This document shows, in pieces, positions 1 through 5,839 of a DNA stretch of 7,418 nt. How positions within the stretch are numbered: position 1 is the stretch's first letter; each line of letters starts with the position of its first letter. A model generated the notes under the pieces. The model had not been told where the DNA came from. It saw only the letters and a program-made list of their open reading frames with translations, and did not search any database. The stretch comes from CAYONM01 sp964405325 (GTDB lineage: Bacteria > Planctomycetota > UBA11346). The DNA lies in assembly GCA_964405325.1 (NCBI GenBank), contig CAYONM010000183.1, positions 1-7,418 on the forward strand, written 5' to 3'. The position numbers and the translations under genes were made by a program.

Positions 1-612
1 CATCGCGCGCAGGCGGGGGAATTGCATACCGACTGGTGGATCGCTACCGGACGCGATCTGCGAGCGGTGATCGCCGATTGCCAACTGCCGGTCAATCATC
101 TCGTCTACCCACACAACCCCCAGGCGTTGGCAGAGAGCATGCAGAACATGCTCAGCGAACAGCTGCGCCAACAGTACCGCTGGCAGCACCGGAACGGATT
201 GCAATTGCAAGACTTCCTCCTGCTGTTCCAGCGGGGCTTGCAGGAGCAGGCTTCGACCGAGGGCAATCCGCTGGTGGTGCGCCTGGGCCACGTCCGACAC
301 CAGGTGCACAGCCAGCTGGCCCAGCAGTGGACGGTGGAGCGCATGGCGGCCTTGACCGATCTGAGCCGCAACCATTTCGCGCAGCGCTACCGGCATTTTT
401 TCGGCCTCAGTCCGATCGAGGACCTGATGCGGGCCCGCATCCGCCAGGCCTGCATCCTCCTGGCGCGCGGCGGTCACAGCGTCGGCGAGTGCGCGCGCCT
501 GGTCGGTTTCCGCGACGTGCCCTGGTTCAGCCGCTGTTTCCACGAGCGCGTCGGCTGCTCACCCCGTGCCTTCGCGCGGCAGCCACGGCGTCTGCCAGTA
601 CCGGACCTGTGA
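1..612 (+). CDS. AraC-family transcriptional regulator (5' end cut off by window)
   Basis: The frame is open from base 1 to a TGA at 610-612, so the gene begins upstream of the window. A TTG at 22 is in frame but has no reason to be the start. The C-terminal third is an AraC/XylS DNA-binding domain with two helix-turn-helix units: about 328-414 (WTVERMAALTDLSRNHFAQRY, then GLSP) and about 472-573 (HSVGECARLVGFRDVPWFSR, then GCSPRAF). The second unit carries the usual GF...FSR.F......SP.AF pattern. The visible N-terminal stretch (bases 1-300) looks like the end of an effector-binding domain plus a helical linker; too little remains to name the ligand. It converges on the second AraC gene with 35 nt between stop codons. 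Its target is unknown; the nearby sulfatase operon is possible, but an upstream unseen gene is equally likely. The family call is firm, the role is not. Confidence 0.9.
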   Translation, partial: HRAQAGELHTDWWIATGRDLRAVIADCQLPVNHLVYPHNPQALAESMQNMLSEQLRQQYRWQHRNGLQLQDFLLLFQRGLQEQASTEGNPLVVRLGHVRHQVHSQLAQQWTVERMAALTDLSRNHFAQRYRHFFGLSPIEDLMRARIRQACILLARGGHSVGECARLVGFRDVPWFSRCFHERVGCSPRAFARQPRRLPVPDL

Positions 613-621
613 CAGGCACAT

Positions 622-641
622 CCGCTGCTAGGCGGCTATTT
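622..641 (+). terminator. Weak hairpin between the two convergent AraC genes
   Basis: CCGC (622-625) can pair with GCGG (632-635) around a 6-nt loop, followed closely by CTATTTT. The four-pair stem is short and the T-run is interrupted, so this is at best a weak terminator for the upstream AraC gene. It is reported because nothing else in the 35-nt gap could serve. Confidence 0.2.
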
Positions 642-647
642 TCAGCC

Positions 648-1481
648 TCAATCCTCGATGCCCAGAGCGGCATTCCGGAACGAGCGCGGACTCCTGGCGC
701 AGCGCGCCTTGAACACGCGGGAAAAATGCTCATGGCTGAGCCAGCCGCATCTGGTGGCGATGTCTGCGATGGACTCCTGGCTGTGGCACAGCAGGTGACG
801 CGCCTGTTCCAGACGCAGCCCTTCCAAATAGCGCATGGGGCTGATGCCCATGGCCTGGTGGAAACGGTGGGAGAAACGGCTGGGGGACAGCTTGCAGAGG
901 CGGGCCAGATCACCCAGGGTGAGCTGTTGGTCCATGTGCAACCGCATCTCTTCAAGTGCCGGTAGGAGCACCGTATCGGCGGTCCGATAGCGATGATGAT
1001 CGAGACTGCGGGCCATGAGCAGGACCGTCCGCAACAAAGAGAGACAGAGGTTCTCGCGATCGTGAATGCCAGGAGCGAGATGGCAGGCGAGCAGGCTGTC
1101 CATCTGGAATCCGATTCGGTCCCGATCAGGACCTTCCGGCAGCGATAACAGACGCACGGGACCAAGGCGTTGTCCCCATTGCAACAACTCCAATGGCTGC
1201 GATCCATCGCGGAACGCGCACCAGATCCGCTGCCATGGGCTGATCAGCCCGGTCATGATGGTCGGCTGCTGCGGCGGCAGCAGTCGCAGCTCGCCAGCAT
1301 TCAAGGTATAGGAATATCCATCAGAAGTACATTCACCACGCCCTGACCGGACCCAAGTCAGAATCCAATGGTGCAATAAGCCTTTGGTCAGGAATTTATT
1401 GGGGAAATCACCGGCCGTATTAGCCAGCAAGAGGTGGGGCCAATCGGAATGCGGGCTCTTCATGGCTGCGTCATGTAGCAT
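648..1481 (-). CDS. AraC-family transcriptional regulator with cupin-type sensor domain
   Basis: A complete 277-residue protein of typical AraC-family length. Residues about 30-95 resemble the AraC-type cupin ligand-binding domain (HHWILTWVRSGRGE, then LNAGELRLLPP). Residues about 186-268 form the two-HTH DNA-binding domain: LTLGDLARLCKLSPSRFSHR followed by GISPMRYLEGLRLEQA, then SIADIATRCGWLSHEHFSR followed by SPRSFR. The start is uncertain. ATG at 1481 gives the longest form; an in-frame ATG at 1463 (residue 7) is an alternative, and neither has a clear Shine-Dalgarno sequence. The gene is divergent from the first sulfatase with only 87 nt between starts. In this family that arrangement usually means the regulator controls the neighbour, so activation of the sulfatase operon by a sugar or oligosaccharide signal is a reasonable inference. 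The inducer cannot be read from sequence. Confidence 0.93.
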   Translation of the reverse strand: MLHDAAMKSPHSDWPHLLLANTAGDFPNKFLTKGLLHHWILTWVRSGRGECTSDGYSYTLNAGELRLLPPQQPTIMTGLISPWQRIWCAFRDGSQPLELLQWGQRLGPVRLLSLPEGPDRDRIGFQMDSLLACHLAPGIHDRENLCLSLLRTVLLMARSLDHHRYRTADTVLLPALEEMRLHMDQQLTLGDLARLCKLSPSRFSHRFHQAMGISPMRYLEGLRLEQARHLLCHSQESIADIATRCGWLSHEHFSRVFKARCARSPRSFRNAALGIED

Positions 1482-1501
1482 AAAACATCAATTCTGTAAA
1501 G

Positions 1502-1510
1502 AAGATAGCA
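1502..1510 (-). promoter_or_regulatory. Tentative extended -10 element for the divergent AraC gene
   Basis: On the minus strand bases 1510 to 1502 read TGCTATCTT, a TGN motif directly before TATCTT (4 of 6 matches to TATAAT). No good -35 lies 17 nt upstream, which an extended -10 promoter can tolerate. It would start transcription near 1495, leaving a leader of about 14 nt to the ATG at 1481 or 32 nt to the ATG at 1463. Read by eye only. Confidence 0.25.
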
Positions 1511-1539
1511 TTGGCACCGCCGAGGCTCGCGGTTAGCCT
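1511..1539 (+). promoter_or_regulatory. Tentative promoter of the sulfatase operon, with an overlapping inverted repeat
   Basis: TTGGCA (1511-1516) matches the -35 consensus at 5 of 6 positions. Seventeen bases later TAGCCT (1534-1539) matches the -10 at only 3 of 6. A poor -10 is common in activator-dependent promoters, which fits the divergent AraC gene. An inverted repeat AGGCT (1523-1527) - 7 nt - AGCCT (1535-1539) covers the -10 and could be a protein-binding site. Transcription would start near 1546, about 23 nt before the start codon. Confidence 0.28.
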
Positions 1540-1568
1540 GGAGCAACATCGATAGACGGAGGATCCTC

Positions 1569-3017
1569 ATGCTGAGCAGACCCAACATCATCCAGATCGT
1601 GGTCGACGATATGGGCGTCGGTGACCTCTCGTGCTATAACCGCCATCGCAGTCAGACCTATCGCCTGGACGCCTTGCTGTCAGAAGGGGTCGGCTGCGCC
1701 CAGCAATACAGCTCCTCTCCGGTCTGTATGCCCGCGCGCGCCAGCCTGCTGACCGGCCGCTATCCGCAGCGGGTCGGCTGCATCGATCTGCCGCAGCATC
1801 GCCCGCATTGCTTTGTGGATCCGGACGTGCCCTGCATCGCCGAACATCTGACAGCCGCCGGGTACCGCACCGCCGCCATCGGCAAATGGCATACCGGCAC
1901 CGGCCGGGCGCATCCGGCTCGCCGCGGCTTCCAGGAGACCCTCACCTTCCAGGGAGGGATGATGGATTACTGGCGCTGGAACCTGGATGTGGACGGCGTC
2001 TATCACAAATACGCCGACGGTCGCTATTTGACCGATGTCTTCTCCGATGCGGCGTGCGACTTCGTGGTCCGGCATCGCGATCAGCCCTTTTTCCTGCATC
2101 TGGCCTACAATGCACCGCATACCCCATACCAGGCGCCGGAGGCGGACATCGAGCTCTTCCGCAAGGGTGGGTTGTTCAACGAATCGGTCTGCATCCTGTA
2201 TGCCATGCTCCGTCGCGTCGATGCCGGCATCGAACAGCTGCTGGACTGCCTGCGCAGGCTCGGCCTGGAAGAGAATACCCTGATCTGGTTCACCAGCGAC
2301 AACGGCGCCGTCCAGGACCAGCGCATGCAGCGCTTCAACTGCAGCATGCGCGGCGGCAAATGTTCGGTCTGGGAGGGTGGTATCCGGGTTCCATCCATCG
2401 TCCGCTGGCCAGCCGGGGGCCTGAGCGGCGGTCGCTGCTGCGACGAGCTGGTGCATTTTACCGATCTGATGCCCACCCTGTGCGCCGCCGCCGGCGCACC
2501 GCTGCCGCCGGATGCGGATATCGATGGCGAGAACGTCCTGCCGCTGCTGCAGGGCGGCCGCCGCGAGGCCCAGCCCATGCGCTTCTGGCAGTGGACCCAC
2601 TACGACGTGCAGCCCATGCACAACGCCGCTGTACGCGACGGCAGCTGGAAGCTGGTCAGCCCAGCCTGCGGCAGCTACGTTATCAATGTCGCCGACGGGG
2701 GCGATCTCTTCGGCTTGGATCTGAACATGCTGAGCAATGCCGAAACGCCCGCCAAGAGCGGCCTGCAATTACCGCCGGGCTTTGCCGATCATGATGCCTA
2801 TTATCATTTCCTGCTGGAACGGGCACGCGCGCCCCGTCCCGACTGCGAACGCTATGAACCGCTGCCACCACAACTCTTCGACCTGAACGCCGACCCCAGC
2901 GAGACCCGAAACCTGTCGGATCAGCATCCAGAGATCGCGGGCCGTCTGCGCCGCGAATTGGAAAACTGGTTCGACCGTCTGCTGCCGGACGTCGATCGCT
3001 ATCGCCAAGCCGTGTAA
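1569..3017 (+). CDS. S1-family sulfatase, predicted cytoplasmic (no signal peptide)
   Basis: A formylglycine-dependent sulfatase of 482 residues, within the usual family length, that would hydrolyse a sulfate ester, probably on a sugar. Visible active-site parts are D13-D14 near the N terminus (metal), C-M-P-A-R at residues 53-57 with C53 the residue converted to formylglycine, TGRYP at 62-66, GKWH at 105-108 (K106, H108), H184 in NAPHTP, D244-N245 in FTSDNG (metal) and K264 in RGGK. The start is secure: ATG at 1569 follows GGAGGA (1558-1563) by 5 nt, and upstream the frame reaches a TAG at 1506-1508 with no ATG or GTG between. The protein therefore begins directly with the catalytic fold and has no export signal. 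It contains 16 cysteines, which also suggests a reducing compartment. It is the first gene of a two-sulfatase operon. The substrate is unknown, and no maturation enzyme (FGE or anSME) lies in the window. Confidence 0.95.
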   Translation: MLSRPNIIQIVVDDMGVGDLSCYNRHRSQTYRLDALLSEGVGCAQQYSSSPVCMPARASLLTGRYPQRVGCIDLPQHRPHCFVDPDVPCIAEHLTAAGYRTAAIGKWHTGTGRAHPARRGFQETLTFQGGMMDYWRWNLDVDGVYHKYADGRYLTDVFSDAACDFVVRHRDQPFFLHLAYNAPHTPYQAPEADIELFRKGGLFNESVCILYAMLRRVDAGIEQLLDCLRRLGLEENTLIWFTSDNGAVQDQRMQRFNCSMRGGKCSVWEGGIRVPSIVRWPAGGLSGGRCCDELVHFTDLMPTLCAAAGAPLPPDADIDGENVLPLLQGGRREAQPMRFWQWTHYDVQPMHNAAVRDGSWKLVSPACGSYVINVADGGDLFGLDLNMLSNAETPAKSGLQLPPGFADHDAYYHFLLERARAPRPDCERYEPLPPQLFDLNADPSETRNLSDQHPEIAGRLRRELENWFDRLLPDVDRYRQAV

Positions 3018-3044
3018 TCAGCCACTCGTACTCAAGGACCCCCC

Positions 3045-4577
3045 ATGGCCTTCATCCGATTTATGACCATCTGCCTGCTGGCCAGCGCCATGATCGCGGC
3101 CGAGGGAGCGCCGAACATCGTCGTCATCCTGGCCGATGACGCCGGCTACGGCGATCTGAGCGTCTACGGCGCGGAGAAATTCGACACCCCCCATCTGGAC
3201 CGTCTGGCGGCCGAAGGCATGCGCTTCACCGACGCGCATTCGCCCAGCTCCATCTGTACGCCCAGCCGCTACGCCCTGATGACCGGCCGTTACGGCTGGC
3301 GTCCCTGGACCGCCGGCGGCGGCCTCGACAGCAACGAGCCGCTGCTCATCGAGGAGGATCAGGTCACCACCCCCATGGTGCTGAAGCGGGCCGGGTACCA
3401 GACCCACATGGTCGGCAAATGGCATCTGGGCTTTGGCCGTGAAGGCGAGGCCAATTTCGATTCGATCGCCGGCATCGACTGGAACACCGAGATCAAGCCG
3501 GGACCGCTGGAATGCGGCTTCGACAGCTTCTTCGGCATTCCCATGGTGGGTCAGCTCCCCCACATCTACATCCGGAACCATCGGGTGGAAGGCATCGAGC
3601 AGCTCGATGAGCCCATCACCTTCGTGCCGGATCAGAAAAACCCGCAGTGGAACATACCTTGGTACGAACGCCCGAAGGTCCGATCGCTCAAACGCAGCTG
3701 GTTCGAGTGGGCCAATACCGAACCGATCAAGTACGAACATCCCGATATGGCGATACGCCTGACCGAAGAGGCGGTGTCGGTGATCGAAGCGCAGGAGGCG
3801 GAACAGCCCTTCTTCCTGTACTTCGCGCACCGCAACCCGCACGTGCCCTGGATCCCCAATGAACGCTTCCAGGGAACCACCACTTTCCAAAGCGAGGCGG
3901 CACGACACTACGGCGAATTCATGGTGGAATTGGACTGGTCGGTCGGCGAGGTCATGGCAGCGCTGGAACGCAAGGGCCTCGCCGAGAATACCATGGTGCT
4001 GTTCTCGAGCGACAACGGCGGCGCGCTCTATTACTGGCCCATCGATTATGCCGAGCGCGAAGGCCATTTCTGCAACGGCCCCCTGCGCGGCCAGAAGACC
4101 GACGTCTACGAGGGCGGTCATCGCATCCCCTTCATCGTCCGCTGGCCGGGAGTGGTCCAGTCCGGGATCGTCAACGACAGTATGGTTGCCAATGTCGACC
4201 TGATGGCCACCTTCGCCGAACTCTGCAATGTGGAGCTTCCGGAAGACGCCGGTCCGGACAGCATCAGCTTCCTCGGACAATTGACCGGTGAGGCCGAGCA
4301 ATCGGCTCGCACCCATCTGATCGTGGATTCACACAACGGTCTGCTGGCGGTACGCAAGGGACCCTGGAAATACATCCCGGCTCAGGGCCAGGGCGGCTTC
4401 CGCTGGCAGCCCTACGAACTGGATTTCAGCAAGCCACCGGCGCAGCTCTACAATCTGGAGGAGGACCTGGACGAATCCGACAACCTGTTCTGGCAGCATC
4501 AGGACATAGTCCGCGAATTGCACGCTTACCTGGCCGAGGAAGCCAAGAACCGAGACCAGGTGCCCAGCTTCGACTGA
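3045..4577 (+). CDS. S1-family sulfatase, predicted exported (signal peptide)
   Basis: A 510-residue arylsulfatase-like enzyme. Residues 1 to about 19 form a Sec-type signal peptide: MAFIRF, a hydrophobic stretch, then ...MIAA with probable cleavage before E20. The catalytic domain follows at once: D31-D32 (metal), C-T-P-S-R at 71-75 with C71 the formylglycine precursor, TGRY at 80-83, GKWHLG at 124-129 (K125, H127), H266 in HRNPHVPW, D323-N324 in FSSDNGG (metal) and K351 in RGQK. All core residues are present, so it is expected to be active after maturation. AAGGA (3034-3038) lies 6 nt before the ATG. Only 27 nt separate it from the preceding stop, so the two sulfatases are almost certainly co-transcribed; a strong terminator follows. 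The mature form has only four cysteines, in keeping with the periplasm or outside. The two sulfatases share motifs but differ between them, so they probably act on different sulfate positions or oligosaccharide sizes. The substrate is unknown. Confidence 0.95.
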   Translation: MAFIRFMTICLLASAMIAAEGAPNIVVILADDAGYGDLSVYGAEKFDTPHLDRLAAEGMRFTDAHSPSSICTPSRYALMTGRYGWRPWTAGGGLDSNEPLLIEEDQVTTPMVLKRAGYQTHMVGKWHLGFGREGEANFDSIAGIDWNTEIKPGPLECGFDSFFGIPMVGQLPHIYIRNHRVEGIEQLDEPITFVPDQKNPQWNIPWYERPKVRSLKRSWFEWANTEPIKYEHPDMAIRLTEEAVSVIEAQEAEQPFFLYFAHRNPHVPWIPNERFQGTTTFQSEAARHYGEFMVELDWSVGEVMAALERKGLAENTMVLFSSDNGGALYYWPIDYAEREGHFCNGPLRGQKTDVYEGGHRIPFIVRWPGVVQSGIVNDSMVANVDLMATFAELCNVELPEDAGPDSISFLGQLTGEAEQSARTHLIVDSHNGLLAVRKGPWKYIPAQGQGGFRWQPYELDFSKPPAQLYNLEEDLDESDNLFWQHQDIVRELHAYLAEEAKNRDQVPSFD

Positions 4578-4600
4578 CCTCCTCATCCGAGAATGCCTGA

Positions 4601-4633
4601 AACGTCGTCGGAATTCCGACGGCGTTTTTTTTT
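4601..4633 (+). terminator. Strong intrinsic terminator of the sulfatase operon
   Basis: Bases 4601-4611 pair with 4616-4626 to give an 11-bp stem with a single T-G wobble and an AATT loop. A run of nine T (4625-4633) begins in the last two stem bases. It sits 23 nt after the sulfatase stop codon. On the minus strand the stem is followed by only three T, so it would serve the convergent LacI gene poorly. Confidence 0.92.
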
Positions 4634-4750
4634 CCGAGTGAGCAATATAGACGACAAGAACGCAGCAGATCCAAGGCGGCGAGGAGGGAGATTACTAGCG
4701 TAACGACCGACGAGCCAACGCAGGAGATGCTGTGCAATTGCCGTTTTAGT
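4634..4750. other. Intergenic gap between convergent operon and LacI gene
   Basis: This is the 117-nt space between the sulfatase terminator and the LacI stop codon (TAA, complement of 4751-4753). I see no gene, RNA or convincing minus-strand terminator in it; minus-strand reading frames through it lack any family motif. Confidence 0.6.
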
Positions 4751-5755
4751 TTAAAGGCTACCGCCGGGATGCCACGACACCGGAAAGACCATATCCGCTG
4801 CCGGTGCGCGACCATGAGCGCGCACCCGGAGGCGTTGATCCAGCAGCGCCACCGCGGCTTCATGCAGCAGATCCTGCTGTTCGTCGGTTCCGGCGATCCA
4901 GGACCGGCTCAGCTCGCTGCGCACCAGGCAGGCGCAACGGACGTCATCCGGTATACGCACGCCCCGGTTGCGCAGGGTCAGGACATCGCCGACAGAGAAG
5001 CAGAGCACGCCATCGCAGGCCTCGCCGCGTAGCCAGCGATCGATCATCCGATAATCGCCCATGGGCCGCTCGAAGACCCGCGGCGGCGGCTCGTCGCCAT
5101 GATCGCTGCGCCAGCATTCCAACCAGGCTGCCAAGCGGTCGCGATCATCCAGATAGCGAGGACGGTGCCGATGCAGGCAGGCGCCGATGCGCCGACAGCC
5201 GGCCAGCTGCAGACGCTCATAGCACATGCGCACTGCCGCGATCACATCCGGGCGCACGCAGGGAAACGGGATGTCCTGCACGGTGCGGCCCGCCAGTACG
5301 AACTCGAAGGCGCTCAAGTCGGCCCCCGGCCAGAGCTCACGCGGATCCAGACGTAAACAGAGCATGCCTGCGATACCCGCCTGCTCGCATTCCTCCAGCA
5401 CGGTCGCATCTGCTTTTTCATCCAGCTCCAGGATGCGAGTGGCGTAACCAAGCTGCTGGGCGTACCGCTGCGCGCGATCCCGGTACCGCGCTAGGGTTCG
5501 ATCTTGGACACCGCGCCGATTCAACAGCACGAGGCCGCTGCGCTGAGCAGCTGGCCGACTGCGTGCAGCGGCCAAAAGCGCGGCGGCCCGGTTGCTGCGA
5601 TAGCCCAGACGGGCCGCCGCTTCCTGGACGCGCTGCACCGTCTCGGCCAGGAAGCGGTCCTCGCCGCGCAGGATCTTGCCGGCAGTGGAGAAGGAGACAC
5701 CGGCCATGGCCGCCACCTCGCGCAGGGTCGGTGGGCGCTGTTCGTCTGCAGGCAT
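4751..5755 (-). CDS. LacI-family transcriptional regulator
   Basis: A 334-residue protein of standard LacI/GalR length and layout. Residues 10-31 are the DNA-binding HTH (TLREVAAMAGVSFSTAGKIL). LGYRSN (50-55) leads into the hinge helix at about 56-66, and from about 70 a periplasmic-binding-protein-like sensor domain follows, ending with the familiar IPDDVR and IAGTDEQQDLLHEAA segments. The recognition helix reads SFSTAGKIL where most members have a TVSRVL-like segment, so it is a divergent subgroup. The only usable start is ATG at 5755-5753: upstream the frame meets a TGA at 5770-5768. No proper Shine-Dalgarno is present; GGTGA lies 12 nt away, too far. A perfect CG-centred palindrome lies only 2 nt upstream of the start, so autoregulation is likely. 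The gene is divergent from the SGNH hydrolase gene, a probable target, and convergent with the sulfatase operon. Its inducer, probably a sugar, cannot be named. Confidence 0.94.
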   Translation of the reverse strand: MPADEQRPPTLREVAAMAGVSFSTAGKILRGEDRFLAETVQRVQEAAARLGYRSNRAAALLAAARSRPAAQRSGLVLLNRRGVQDRTLARYRDRAQRYAQQLGYATRILELDEKADATVLEECEQAGIAGMLCLRLDPRELWPGADLSAFEFVLAGRTVQDIPFPCVRPDVIAAVRMCYERLQLAGCRRIGACLHRHRPRYLDDRDRLAAWLECWRSDHGDEPPPRVFERPMGDYRMIDRWLRGEACDGVLCFSVGDVLTLRNRGVRIPDDVRCACLVRSELSRSWIAGTDEQQDLLHEAAVALLDQRLRVRAHGRAPAADMVFPVSWHPGGSL

Positions 5756-5757
5756 GG

Positions 5758-5769
5758 GACAACGTTGTC
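5758..5769. promoter_or_regulatory. Candidate LacI-family operator, perfect 12-bp palindrome
   Basis: GACAACGTTGTC is a perfect palindrome centred on CG. LacI-family proteins typically bind such sites, with the hinge helices entering the minor groove at the central CpG (known for LacI/PurR/GalR-type proteins). It lies directly before the LacI start codon and 12 nt before the -35 of the divergent SGNH gene. A same-strand half-site, CGTTGAC at 5780-5786, matches the right half CGTTGTC at 6 of 7 positions and overlaps that -35. Position and symmetry support an operator; binding by this protein is inferred. Confidence 0.68.
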
Positions 5770-5781
5770 ACCGCAGCAGCG

Positions 5782-5811
5782 TTGACGCAAGGTGCCTCGC
5801 CTCGGTATCCT
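5782..5811 (+). promoter_or_regulatory. Probable sigma70-type promoter of the SGNH hydrolase gene
   Basis: TTGACG (5782-5787) matches the -35 consensus at 5 of 6 positions. After an 18-nt spacer, TATCCT (5806-5811) matches the -10 at 4 of 6. Transcription would start near 5818, about 22 nt before the chosen ATG. The partial operator half-site at 5780-5786 overlaps the -35, so repression by the divergent LacI protein would block polymerase. Confidence 0.5.
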
Positions 5812-5827
5812 GTCGATTCATTCCACC

Positions 5828-5833
5828 AGGAGG
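5828..5833 (+). promoter_or_regulatory. Ribosome binding site that fixes the SGNH start at 5840
   Basis: AGGAGG lies 6 nt before the in-frame ATG at 5840. The same frame extends back to a GTG at 5792, but that start lies inside the promoter and would place 16 unrelated residues before the signal peptide. The ATG at 5836 is out of frame. The start at 5840 is therefore preferred. Confidence 0.88.
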
Positions 5834-5839
5834 CAATGC

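Noticed and set aside
36..965. 309-codon + strand frame across the two convergent AraC genes
   Set aside because: It overlaps one AraC gene in another frame and opposes the other, has a Pro/Arg/Ala-rich shadow composition and lacks any motif.
1559..1568. GAGGATCCTC palindrome just before the first sulfatase start, as an operator
   Set aside because: It contains the Shine-Dalgarno sequence, so half of it is explained by translation; a 10-bp match alone is too weak to call.
1680..2768. 362-codon open frame antisense to the first sulfatase
   Set aside because: It is the shadow of a motif-complete sulfatase, with no ribosome binding site or recognisable domain.
3018..4316. 432-codon open frame antisense to the second sulfatase
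   Set aside because: It mirrors a GC-rich gene with a full set of sulfatase motifs; the translation shows no family pattern, and such long antisense frames are expected at this composition.
5792..5839. Upstream GTG start for the SGNH gene
   Set aside because: It would precede the predicted transcription start and put 16 residues before a well-formed signal peptide; AGGAGG points to the ATG at 5840.
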